A stretch of DNA of 64,000 nt. Source: Polyangiaceae bacterium (GTDB lineage Bacteria; Myxococcota_A; Polyangia; Polyangiales; Polyangiaceae). Positions within the stretch are counted from its first letter, which is position 1, and every line of letters begins with the position of its first letter. The notes under the pieces were generated by a model, which was given only the letters and a program-made list of their open reading frames with translations, did not search any database and was not told where the DNA came from. The DNA lies in the NCBI GenBank assembly GCA_020846005.1, contig JADLEQ010000107.1, positions 82,832 through 146,831 on the forward strand, written 5' to 3'. The position numbers and the translations under genes were made by a program. Shown piece by piece: positions 16,607 to 25,500 of this stretch.

Positions 16607-17868
16607 GCGCGCCTCGCGTCGCCGTGATCGGCACCGGCCGCGTCGGCCTACCGCTCGCGCTCGCCTTCATCGAGGCCGGCGCCGAGGTGATCGGCGTCGA
16701 CATCGACCCGCGCGTCCGCCGCATCATCAACGAGGAGCGACGCATGCCGTTCCACGAGCCAGGGTTCGAGGACGCTGCGGCCTCGGGGAAGCTACGGATC
16801 GTCGAGCGGGTCGCCGACGCCGGCGACGTGGACGTCTTCGTGATCACGGTCGGCACCCCTCTCCTCCATCACATCGAGACGGATCTCTCCGCGGTCACCC
16901 GCGTCATCGCGGAGCTCAGCCCGTCACTGCGCGCTGGGCACTGCGTCATCATGCGGTCCACGACCGCCCCGCGCACGACCCGATACGTCCGCACGCTCCT
17001 CGAGCGGCACTCGGGTCTCGGCGTGGGCACGGACCTCGCGCTCGCGTGCTGCCCCGAGCGCATCGTCGAGGGCAAGGCGCACGAGGAGCTCCGCTCCCTG
17101 CCGCAGGTGATCGGGACGGAGGATCCCCTCTCGCGCGACGCTGCGGCGCGCCTCTTCGGTCTGCTCGGCGTGGAGCTCCTGCACTGCGATTACATCACCG
17201 CCGAGCTGGTCAAGTTGGCCAACAACGTCTCGCGCTACGCGTTCTTCGCCACGGCGAACGTGCTGGCGATGATCGCCCTCGACTACGACGCCGAGCCGCA
17301 CGAGGTGCTGCGGCTCGGCAACTACCGCTACCCGCGGCCGATCGGGGCCCGGCCGGGGCTGACGGCGGGCACCTGCCTCCGCAAGGACTTCGGCATGTTG
17401 AGCGAGGCGTACTGGAGCAGCGACATCCTCATCGACTCCTGGCGCATCAACGAGAGCATGCCCAAGTTCCTGGTCGACGCAGCGAAGCGGCGGTGGGGGC
17501 CACTCGCTGGCGAGCGCGCCCTCGTGCTCGGGTACTCGTTCAAGCGCGACACGGACGACGTCCGGGATTCGCTGAGCGCGAAGCTCCTCCGCTATCTGCA
17601 GCGGGAGTGTCCCGCTCGCCTCGCGGTCCACGATCCCTGGGTATCTGCCTCCCGCCTCGAGCCACTCCATGAGCTGCGCTTCGAGACCGATCTCCTCGAG
17701 GCGCTCGACGCGAGCTCCGTGGCGTTCATCGCTACGAACCACACCGTCTACGAGGAGCAGCGCGAGGCGATCCTCGCCCGGGTCGCCGCGGGTTCGCTCC
17801 GCGTGGTCGACCTCTGGAACTGTCTCGGCACGGGGCACACCCTGATCGCGAAGGACGGGCTCCGATGA
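16603..17868 (+). CDS. UDP-sugar 6-dehydrogenase (UDP-Glc/UDP-HexNAc dehydrogenase family)
   Basis: Encodes 421 aa. The start is the GTG before SAPRVAVIGTGRVGLPLALAF, the NAD Rossmann motif. VFVITVGTPL, IMRSTTAPRTTR, CCPERIVEGKAHEEL, the helix VKLANNVSRYAFFATANVLAM, and TAGTCLRKDFGML with the catalytic Cys place it in the UDP-ManNAc/UDP-GlcNAc dehydrogenase branch. YSFKRDTDDVRDSLS marks the C-terminal NAD-sugar domain. It oxidises the sugar C6 to a uronic acid in two NAD-dependent steps. It is coupled by ATGA to the following epimerase gene. The exact substrate is open. Confidence 0.9.
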   Translation: MSAPRVAVIGTGRVGLPLALAFIEAGAEVIGVDIDPRVRRIINEERRMPFHEPGFEDAAASGKLRIVERVADAGDVDVFVITVGTPLLHHIETDLSAVTRVIAELSPSLRAGHCVIMRSTTAPRTTRYVRTLLERHSGLGVGTDLALACCPERIVEGKAHEELRSLPQVIGTEDPLSRDAAARLFGLLGVELLHCDYITAELVKLANNVSRYAFFATANVLAMIALDYDAEPHEVLRLGNYRYPRPIGARPGLTAGTCLRKDFGMLSEAYWSSDILIDSWRINESMPKFLVDAAKRRWGPLAGERALVLGYSFKRDTDDVRDSLSAKLLRYLQRECPARLAVHDPWVSASRLEPLHELRFETDLLEALDASSVAFIATNHTVYEEQREAILARVAAGSLRVVDLWNCLGTGHTLIAKDGLR

Positions 17869-18839
17869 GGGCCCTGGTCAGTGGCGCGGCAGGCTTCCTC
17901 GGCCTCGCGCTGGCGGAACGGCTGGCCGAGGCCGGCGCGGAGCAGGTTCTCTGCGTGGACAACTTCGTGCGTGGGGAACGGGACGACGCGTTCCGTGCCC
18001 TTTGCCAGCGCCCGAACGTGACCTTCCTGGAGCTGGATCTCGCCGCTCCGGACGCCGCTCGACGCTTGCCGCGTGAGCCCGTCGACGTGGTCTACCACCT
18101 CGCCGCGCTGAACGGCACCCAGAACTTCTACGAGCGGCCCTGGGAGGTGCTCCGCTGCTCGACGCTCCCCACGTTCGCCCTGCTCGAGGCGTACGCGACC
18201 CGCCCGGGGCTGAGTCGTTTCGTATACGCCGGCAGCTCGGAGTCGTACGCCTCCACCGTGACACGGTTCGGTTGGCAGGTGCCCACCGCAGAGGATGTCC
18301 CGCTCTGCATCGAGGACCCACTCAACGCGCGGTGGTCGTACGGGGTGTCGAAGCTGCACGGCGAGGTGGCCGTGGCCCAGGGCTGCCGCCAGCACGGTAC
18401 CCCGTTCACGGTGATCCGCTACCACAACGTCTACGGCCCGCGGATGGGCGACCGCCACGTCGTCCCCGATTTCATTGAGCGCATGCGCCGGGGTGTCTAC
18501 GAGCTGCACGGCTGGGAGGACACCCGCTCCTTCCTCTACGTGGACGACGCGGTACGTGCCACCATCGCGCTCGCCGAGTGCGCCGGAGCGCGCGACCAGA
18601 TCGTCAACGTGGGCAGTGACGAGGAGCTGAGCATCCTCGATCTCGGTCGCCGGCTGCTCGCGACCATCGGCATCGAGGCCGAGATCGCGCTGCATCCGTC
18701 ACCGGCGGGGAGCGTTCGGCGGCGTGCGCCCGACGTCACGAAGCTCCGCGAGCTCGTCGGGTTCACGCCAGCGGTCGCTCTCGAGGAAGGGCTCCGTCGG
18801 ACGGTCGAGTTCTACTGGCCCACGCCAGATCGAGCATAG
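17865..18839 (+). CDS. NAD-dependent nucleotide-sugar epimerase/dehydratase (extended SDR)
   Basis: Encodes 324 aa. The Rossmann motif is SGAAGFLGLALAERL. VVYHLAALNGTQNFYERPWEV and YAGSSESYAS give the catalytic Ser, and YGVSKLHGEVAV the Tyr-x3-Lys. RYHNVYGPRMG and DDAVRATIALAE are typical of UDP-glucose 4-epimerase/dTDP-glucose 4,6-dehydratase relatives. Placed directly after the UDP-sugar dehydrogenase, it may epimerise or decarboxylate a UDP-uronate. It ends 35 bp before the convergent flippase gene. Confidence 0.88.
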   Translation: MRALVSGAAGFLGLALAERLAEAGAEQVLCVDNFVRGERDDAFRALCQRPNVTFLELDLAAPDAARRLPREPVDVVYHLAALNGTQNFYERPWEVLRCSTLPTFALLEAYATRPGLSRFVYAGSSESYASTVTRFGWQVPTAEDVPLCIEDPLNARWSYGVSKLHGEVAVAQGCRQHGTPFTVIRYHNVYGPRMGDRHVVPDFIERMRRGVYELHGWEDTRSFLYVDDAVRATIALAECAGARDQIVNVGSDEELSILDLGRRLLATIGIEAEIALHPSPAGSVRRRAPDVTKLRELVGFTPAVALEEGLRRTVEFYWPTPDRA

Positions 18840-18874
18840 CCCTACGACACGCGGCGCGACCGGACGCCTCGCGC

Positions 18875-20368
18875 TCAGGCGGCCGTGCGACGGCGGCCGC
18901 GCGCGACCTCCATCGCCTCGCGGAGACTCCCTCGTGCGAGCACCGCGAGCGCTGTCAGGTACGTGACCACGCCAGCCGCGCTCGCTGCGACCAGGCGGGT
19001 CGCCGGCTCCGAGGCACCCAACTCGGTGCGCAGCAGCCAGACTGCGACCGCCATGAAGCCGAGGCTGGCAGCGATCGGTGTGAGGAGCAGGGCAAGGCGC
19101 GCGAGGTCGATCCGAGCGTGCACTCTCACGAGCCAGAGGTAGAGCGGGAGCACCGCCACCGATGCCACTGCGCTGGCCCACGCCAGCGCGGTCACGCCCG
19201 CGCCCTTCGCCACTGCGAGACCGCCGACGAGGACCACTGCTTCGATCAACACGACCCGCAGGACCAGGTACGGGCGCCCGCCGGCTCGCAGCGTCGCGCC
19301 CGTCAGGTACGACACGACGCGGGCGCTACCCAGTACGCTGAAAGCGACCAGCGGGCCCGCCGCCGCGGCCCAGCCATCACCGAGCACGACGACGAGCGCG
19401 TCCGACGCCACGAGCGCCAGACCGGCGAACGCCGGCCAGGCGACGGCTGCCGCGAGGGAAGCCGTCCTCACGAACATCTCCGAAGCTACGGTCGGATCGT
19501 CGCGCAGGCGAGCCAGAGTCGGCAGAGCGACCGTGTCCACTGGTTTGATCAGGAGCTGGGTGGCGATCTGCTGCACGCGCTGTGCGACGGCGTAGAAGCC
19601 CGCCGAGGTGGCGCTGGTCCAGCCGCCGACGATTGCCATCGTCACCCTTTGCGCGAGAGCGTTCACCACGGAGACTCCGAGCATGTTGCCGCCGTAAGAC
19701 CACAGCTCCCGCGCGTGGCGCCACGTCCCGACCGGCCGTGGCCAGAAGCGGACGGCGCCGGCCAGCACGAGCAAGCCGACAACGTCGCTCACCAGGGACT
19801 GGATGACCAGCGCCCAACGGCCGGCGCCTCCCAGGGCGGCGCCCATCCCGGCCGCAGCCGCGATGGCCGTCGCAGCCGCGTTTCGCGCTGCGGCAGCCTT
19901 GAACCTCCCCTCGCGGAGGAGCAGAGCGGCGGGCACGACCGTCGCGCCGTGGAAGATCAGACCGACCGACAGCCATCGGATCAGCGGGGTCGTGTCGGGG
20001 GTACCGGTCCACGCTTCCAGCACGGGCGCGGCTACGGAGAGTGCTCCCGCCACGAGCCCGCCCGCCACGATGTTGATCCAGAACGCGGTGTCGAGGTGCG
20101 CGCGCTCGAGCCGGGGGTGCGAGACGACGAAGTCGCCCATCCCTTGGCCGACCCAGCTCTCGAGCGCGAGCGCGAAGGCAGCAGCGACGGCGACCAGGCC
20201 GAACTCCCGCGCGCCGACGCTGCGCGCGATCACCGCGAAGGCGACGGCCGCGATCAGCTTGGATGCCAGGGCCGAGGCCGCGAACGAGAGCACCCCACCG
20301 ACCACGCGGCGCCCGCCAATCGGTGCCGGCGACTCCTCGGGGCGATGCTCACCTGTCGTTGGGTCCAC
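18875..20368 (-). CDS. Wzx-type polysaccharide flippase (MOP/PST family)
   Basis: Encodes 497 aa from a GTG start. A polar N-terminus of about 25 residues is followed by about 12-14 membrane helices. The first repeat (VGGVLSFAASALASKLIAAVAFAVIARSVGAREFGLVAVA) is the characteristic start of polysaccharide synthase/flippase proteins. It should translocate undecaprenyl-PP-linked repeat units across the inner membrane, matching the Wzy-dependent pathway implied by the Wzc-like and ligase/polymerase-like genes. A perfect 10-bp palindrome lies just before its start. Confidence 0.9.
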   Translation of the reverse strand: MDPTTGEHRPEESPAPIGGRRVVGGVLSFAASALASKLIAAVAFAVIARSVGAREFGLVAVAAAFALALESWVGQGMGDFVVSHPRLERAHLDTAFWINIVAGGLVAGALSVAAPVLEAWTGTPDTTPLIRWLSVGLIFHGATVVPAALLLREGRFKAAAARNAAATAIAAAAGMGAALGGAGRWALVIQSLVSDVVGLLVLAGAVRFWPRPVGTWRHARELWSYGGNMLGVSVVNALAQRVTMAIVGGWTSATSAGFYAVAQRVQQIATQLLIKPVDTVALPTLARLRDDPTVASEMFVRTASLAAAVAWPAFAGLALVASDALVVVLGDGWAAAAGPLVAFSVLGSARVVSYLTGATLRAGGRPYLVLRVVLIEAVVLVGGLAVAKGAGVTALAWASAVASVAVLPLYLWLVRVHARIDLARLALLLTPIAASLGFMAVAVWLLRTELGASEPATRLVAASAAGVVTYLTALAVLARGSLREAMEVARGRRRTAA

Positions 20369-20370
20369 CG

Positions 20371-20380
20371 CTGTCGACAG
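20371..20380. promoter_or_regulatory. Palindrome CTGTCGACAG next to the flippase start
   Basis: A perfect 10-bp palindrome ends 3 nt upstream of the GTG at 20368, where a ribosome binding site would be expected and none is obvious. It could be an operator or chance. Confidence 0.25.
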
Positions 20381-20436
20381 CTCGCCGGGAATTGCTGCGG
20401 CTTGCGTCCGATGGAGCTGCCACGCCGACGATCAGG

Positions 20437-22515
20437 TCACTGTCCGCGCACGTCCCCAGCGGGGACCCAGAATGCGTGGGTGCCGGAGCTACCTGCGACC
20501 ACCGCCCCGGGCGAGGTGAACCCTACGAAGCGCGCGTCTCGGCTGAACGCGGGGGCGTAGTCCGTCACCGTCTGGCTCACCGGGGAGAACGTCCGGTCGC
20601 CGCTGGACAGGAACGCCCTGAGGAAAGGTGCCTTGCTCGCGGAGCGGTCGAGGACGTAGACCTGCGCGCCGGAGACGGAGGCCGAAGCCACCAGATCGGT
20701 CGCCTCCGAACGGAAGGCGACGAACCGCGCGTTCGTGCCGCCCATGACCCCGTAGGTGCTAGGGCCGTTGCCGATTGTCCCCGCCGGCGTCCGGCTCACG
20801 AGCGCGACCGAGGAGGCTGAACTCCTAGCGCGCGTGTACACCTGCGCATTCCCGTTGCTGCCCGCCGCTGCGATGACCGTCCCCGCGTTGTGGAATGCGA
20901 CCCACTCGCCGTCCGGCGCTACGGCGCCACCGCCGCTGGCGCCGGTCAGCTGGGAGCCGTCTGCGGCCGTGCTGACCCGGGCACGCGACGACGGAAACGA
21001 GCCCGAAGTGCTGTGGGTGAACACGAACACGTCGGTCACACCATTGGTGTCACCCGAGGCGATGGCGTTGGTCGCCGCGCTCTCGAACGCTACGACGGTC
21101 ACCGTCGAAGCGATGCCGATGCTCGGATAGTACGAGTCGGCGTTCACCCACTCGGTTCCCCCTGACGTGATCTTGGTCACGGGGATGATCGACGTGGACG
21201 GCGCCGCCAGGCTGGACACGTCGCGGCGGTAGATGTCGCGGAAGGTCCTGCCGCCGGGCCGGTAGAGCACCAGGTTCGTCGCGTCCGACTCGAACGCGAC
21301 GTACGCGCCATTCGGCGAGATTGACGCGTTGCGCGCGCCGCGGTTCGGGTTGGCCGGGTAGCTGGGCGCGGTGCCGGTGCGCGTGCGGCTCGCGAAGATC
21401 GTCCCCGGCGTGCCCGACAGCCTGCGCACATACACGTCATCGTACGAGTTGGTGTCGAGCGGATCGAGCTGGCAGTCGGACTCGAACGCCACCACTTGGC
21501 CGTCGTCCGAGATCGACGGGTTCTTCGAGTCGCAGTTCTCCGGATCGGTCACCGTGTCGCTCACGCTGACGAGTTCTACGGTGCCCGTTTCAAGGTCCGC
21601 CCGGTACACGCGCTTGTAGCCAGTGTCCGTACCGGCCACGAGGTTGGTCGACGCCGAGGTGAAGGCCATGTATCGGCCGTCCGAGCTCAGAGAGACGCGG
21701 CCCGAGGCGGGCCCGTTCCCCGCAGTCGCGGCTCCGTACGTTCCCAGCACGTCGCTCGTGCCACTCACCACGTCCGCGCGCGCGGGCGCCGCGATGTGAT
21801 CCGCGCGCAGCGCACCCTTGAAGTAGTACGAGAAGGACTGCCCCGCCGGCGTCGCGCCGTGGACCAAGAAGGCGATGTCGGGGCCGTCGTTGAGCGGGCT
21901 CCCCGTGCCCTCCGAGCCCCAACGGTAGCGCCCGGCGGCGCTCACCCCGTAGAACGTGTCGGCGGCGTGGACGTCGTTGGCGGTGTTCGGCGCTGGCACG
22001 AACACGCTCGTCGTGGAGCCGGTCGGCGTGAGGGTGGTGATCTCGAAGAAGGCGTGCGTCAGCACCTTCGTCGAGAAGAGGTCGCGGAGGATGAGCTTCG
22101 CGCACGTCCCGGTGGTGGGGATGCCGCCGCAGCGACTGGTGTCCCACGCGGCACCGGAGGAGACGCCGTTGGTCCGCGTCGACCGCGTGTCCGGGACCTG
22201 CTCGATGGCGATCGTGTCGGGCGTGGTGCCGTCGCTCGTCGACCCGTAGGTACCAGCGTCGACGCTCGGCAGGACCATCGACCGCACCATGGCCCGCCCC
22301 AGGGCGTCCCGACTGCGTACGGTGAGGTGGAGGACCTCGCCGTCGAAGATCCCCTCGACCTCGGCGAGCGCGTCCGTCTCGGCCACCGCAGGCGGCTCCC
22401 ACGGAGGCGGGGGCGCGGCCTCCTCGCCCTCGCCCGCGTCGCCGCACGCCGCCGCCATCGCGGCAGCGGCCGCGAGCGAGAGAACCGAGCCGAAGAGGTA
22501 GCTGGGACGCTTCAT
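20437..22515 (-). CDS. Lipoprotein with PD40/TolB-like beta-propeller repeats
   Basis: Encodes 692 aa. A lipoprotein signal ends in AAAAAMAAAC. After about 270 residues of unassigned domain, at least six propeller-type strands follow, including GRVSLSSDGRYMAFTSASTN, NPSISDDGQVVAFESD, NASISPNGAYVAFESDATNL and APAFSRDARFVGFTSPG. Such repeats form TolB-like propellers used for binding. Start ATG 22515 was chosen for the signal peptide; the long open frame upstream is a shadow of the giant gene. It lies 38 bp downstream of the giant surface-protein gene, probably in one operon. No enzymatic motif is seen. Confidence 0.85.
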   Translation of the reverse strand: MKRPSYLFGSVLSLAAAAAMAAACGDAGEGEEAAPPPPWEPPAVAETDALAEVEGIFDGEVLHLTVRSRDALGRAMVRSMVLPSVDAGTYGSTSDGTTPDTIAIEQVPDTRSTRTNGVSSGAAWDTSRCGGIPTTGTCAKLILRDLFSTKVLTHAFFEITTLTPTGSTTSVFVPAPNTANDVHAADTFYGVSAAGRYRWGSEGTGSPLNDGPDIAFLVHGATPAGQSFSYYFKGALRADHIAAPARADVVSGTSDVLGTYGAATAGNGPASGRVSLSSDGRYMAFTSASTNLVAGTDTGYKRVYRADLETGTVELVSVSDTVTDPENCDSKNPSISDDGQVVAFESDCQLDPLDTNSYDDVYVRRLSGTPGTIFASRTRTGTAPSYPANPNRGARNASISPNGAYVAFESDATNLVLYRPGGRTFRDIYRRDVSSLAAPSTSIIPVTKITSGGTEWVNADSYYPSIGIASTVTVVAFESAATNAIASGDTNGVTDVFVFTHSTSGSFPSSRARVSTAADGSQLTGASGGGAVAPDGEWVAFHNAGTVIAAAGSNGNAQVYTRARSSASSVALVSRTPAGTIGNGPSTYGVMGGTNARFVAFRSEATDLVASASVSGAQVYVLDRSASKAPFLRAFLSSGDRTFSPVSQTVTDYAPAFSRDARFVGFTSPGAVVAGSSGTHAFWVPAGDVRGQ

Positions 22516-22553
22516 GGATGTCTCCCCTGACGCAGGAGGCCAGACGTATGGCT

Positions 22554-25500
22554 TCAGGCTAGGTTGCCCCAATTCGCCGCGCGGTTCAAGCGCCGGCCCC
22601 GCCGCCGGGCTGCCCCGAGCGCCAGCGCCGCCGCCAGCGCCGCGAGCCAGGCCGTCCGGGGGGTGCGCGGGGCGCCGCCCGCCGCCCGGCAGCCGCAGCC
22701 GCCGTCGTCGGCCGCGGCGGCGCGGCTCGGCTGGACGCAGACCGCGTCGCCGTTGCAGACGGCCGGCGCGACGCAGTCCTCGGTCGAACGGCAGCGGGGG
22801 ATGCAGGCGCCGCTCTGGTCGCACTTGAACGGCGAGCAGTCGGTCGTCTCGCCGGTCGGCGAGGTGAGCGTGTGGTCGCCGTCGCAGGTCGTGCTGCTGA
22901 CGCACTGGCCGCTCGGGTCGCAACGGCTCCCCGCCTGGCAGTCGGTGTCTGCGGCGCAGGTGTCGCGGCACGTCCTGTCGTCGAGGCACTGGAACGGCGC
23001 GCAGCGCTTCGTCCGCACCGCGCCGTCGCCTTCGTCGCACGCGCCCTGGCCGTTGCACGCGGCGCTGAACGTCTCGACGCCCTCGCTGCACGCCTGGTCC
23101 CGGCACGCCACGTCCGTCCCGACGAAGCCTACGCAGGTCGTCACGTCCCGCGTCCCGTCGCAGGTCCGCGCCTGACAGAGCTCGTTCGGGGAGGTGCCCG
23201 TGGCCGCGGGGCACGCGGTGCGCCGCCCGTCCGCGACGCCGTGGGGCTCCCCGATCACCGGGCTGCACTTGCCGAGCGCGGTCGGCAGGTCGCAGGCCTC
23301 GCATTGGCCGCCGCACGCGGCGTCGCAGCACACGCCATCGACGCAGAGGCCGGTCGCGCACGTCCGCGCCTCGGTGCACGGCTCGCCGTTCGGCGATCTG
23401 GGCAGGCAGACGCTGGTCGTGAGGTCGCACCACGCGGCCGCGGCGCAGTCCCCGTCCGCCGCGCAGCTCGACTTGCAAGCGCCGCCCGCGCAAGCGTACA
23501 CGCCGCAGGGGACGGTCGAGTCGGAGTCGCAGGTCCCGAGGCCGTCGCAGGCGTAACCCGTCTGCGTGTTGCCGTCGCACGCGGTCGCTCCGCACGCCGT
23601 CCCCGCCGCGTAGCTGCTGCACGCGCCGTTCCCGTCGCACGTCCCGTCGAGCCCGCAGGTCGTCACGGACTCCGCGGTGCAGTCGTTGTGAGGGTCGACG
23701 CCCACGCGGGCGTTCCCGCACAGGCCGTCGGTGCCGCTCTCTTGGTTGGCCGCGGTGCACGCCTGACACTTGCCGTCGCAGAGCGTGTTGCAGCACACCC
23801 CCTCGACGCAGAATCCGCTCTTGCACTCACCGGCGCTGGTGCACGCGGCGCCGAGATCCTGCTGCCCCTGGCAGGTGGAGTCCGCCGCGCAGTACGTCCC
23901 CGGGATGCACTCCGCGCTCGACAGGCACGTCGTCGGGCACGAGCTCGATCCGAGGCAGACGTAGGGGGCGCAGTCCGTCGTCGCGCTGCTCTGGCAGGCG
24001 CCGAAGCCGTCGCACTGCGCGCCCGTCAGCACCGAGCCGACCGCTCCGCCGCAGGTCGTGACGCCGCACGCCGTGCCCGGGAGCCAGTTGCGGCACGCCC
24101 CGGCGCCGTCACAGGCGCCGTCGCTCCCGCAGCTCGTGGGCGATGCGGCGGCGCACTCGTCGTCCGGATCCAGGCCGGCGGCGATCGCCCCGCAGGTGCC
24201 GTCGCCGCCCTGCCCCTTGCGCGCCGCGCTGCACGCCTGGCAACCCGCGGTGCACCCCGTGTCGCAACAGACGCCATCGGCGCAGTGCCCTGACTGGCAC
24301 TCCGAGTCGCGGCTGCACGTGCCCCCGACGCCCAGGTCGCCGGCGCAGGTACCCGAAGCCGTGTCGCAGTGCGCGCTCCCCACGCAGTCGTCGTCTACGG
24401 AACAGGTCGTCCCGCAGGCCGAGCCCTTGCACTGGAAGAGGCCGCAGCTCGTCTGCTGGCCCGCCTGGCAGGTGCCGTAGCCGTCGCACGCCTGGCCCTG
24501 CTGACTCCCCGCCGTGCAGGTCGTCGCGCCGCACGCGACGCCGGCGGCGTAGAGCGCGCAGGCCGCCGACCCCGCGCACACACCCCGCCGTGCGCAGGTG
24601 CCCGGACCGTCGTCGGGGCACTCGTCGTCGGGATCCGTCTCCGCGGCGACGCTCGCGCAGGTGCCGTCGGCGCCTCCGGTGCGCGTGGCGGAGCACGCCT
24701 GGCACGTCCCGCTGCACGGGCTGTCGCAGCACACGCCGTCCACGCACTGGCCGCTCTGGCACTGGCTCGCGAGCGTGCAGGAGCCGCCGAGCGCACCGTC
24801 CGGGAGGCAGGTGCCCGCGACCGTGTCGCAGAAGTGCGACGCGATACAGTCCGTGTCGGCGAGGCACGCGGCGCCGCACGCGGCGCCCTGGCAGACGTAC
24901 GGGGCGCACGCGGAGGTGGAGCTCGCCACGCACACGCCGCTGCCGTTGCAGGTAGAGCCGGTCTGTGTGCCGCCGGTCACCGTGTCCGGCGTGCACGTCG
25001 TCGCGCCGCAGGCCGTCCCCGCCCCGTAGAGGGCACAGGCCCCGAACCCATTGCACGTGCCGTTCGTGCCGCAGCTCGAGCTGCCCTGGTCCGCGCACTC
25101 GAGATCCGGGTCGGTGCCGGCGCCGACGGGTCCGCACTCGCCGTCGGCGCCGGCGCCCTTGCGCGCCGCAGTGCACGCCTGGCACGTCCCCGCGCAGGCC
25201 TGGCCGCAGCACACGCCGTCCACGCAGAACCCGGACGCGCACTGCCCGGCCGCACCGCACGCAGCGCCGGTGGCCCGCTTGTCTACGCAGGTGTGGCTCG
25301 TCGTGTCGCAGAAGGCGGATCCGATGCACTCGCCGTCGACGTTGCAGGTCGTGCCGCACGCGCTGCCCGCGCAGCGATAGCGGCCACAGCTCGTTACGTT
25401 CGCGGGGAGGCAGGCGCCGAAGCCGTCACACGACGCGCCCGATTGCTGGTCCGGCAGCCCGCCGCTCCCCGCGGTGCAGGTGGTGGCGCCGCACGAGGTG

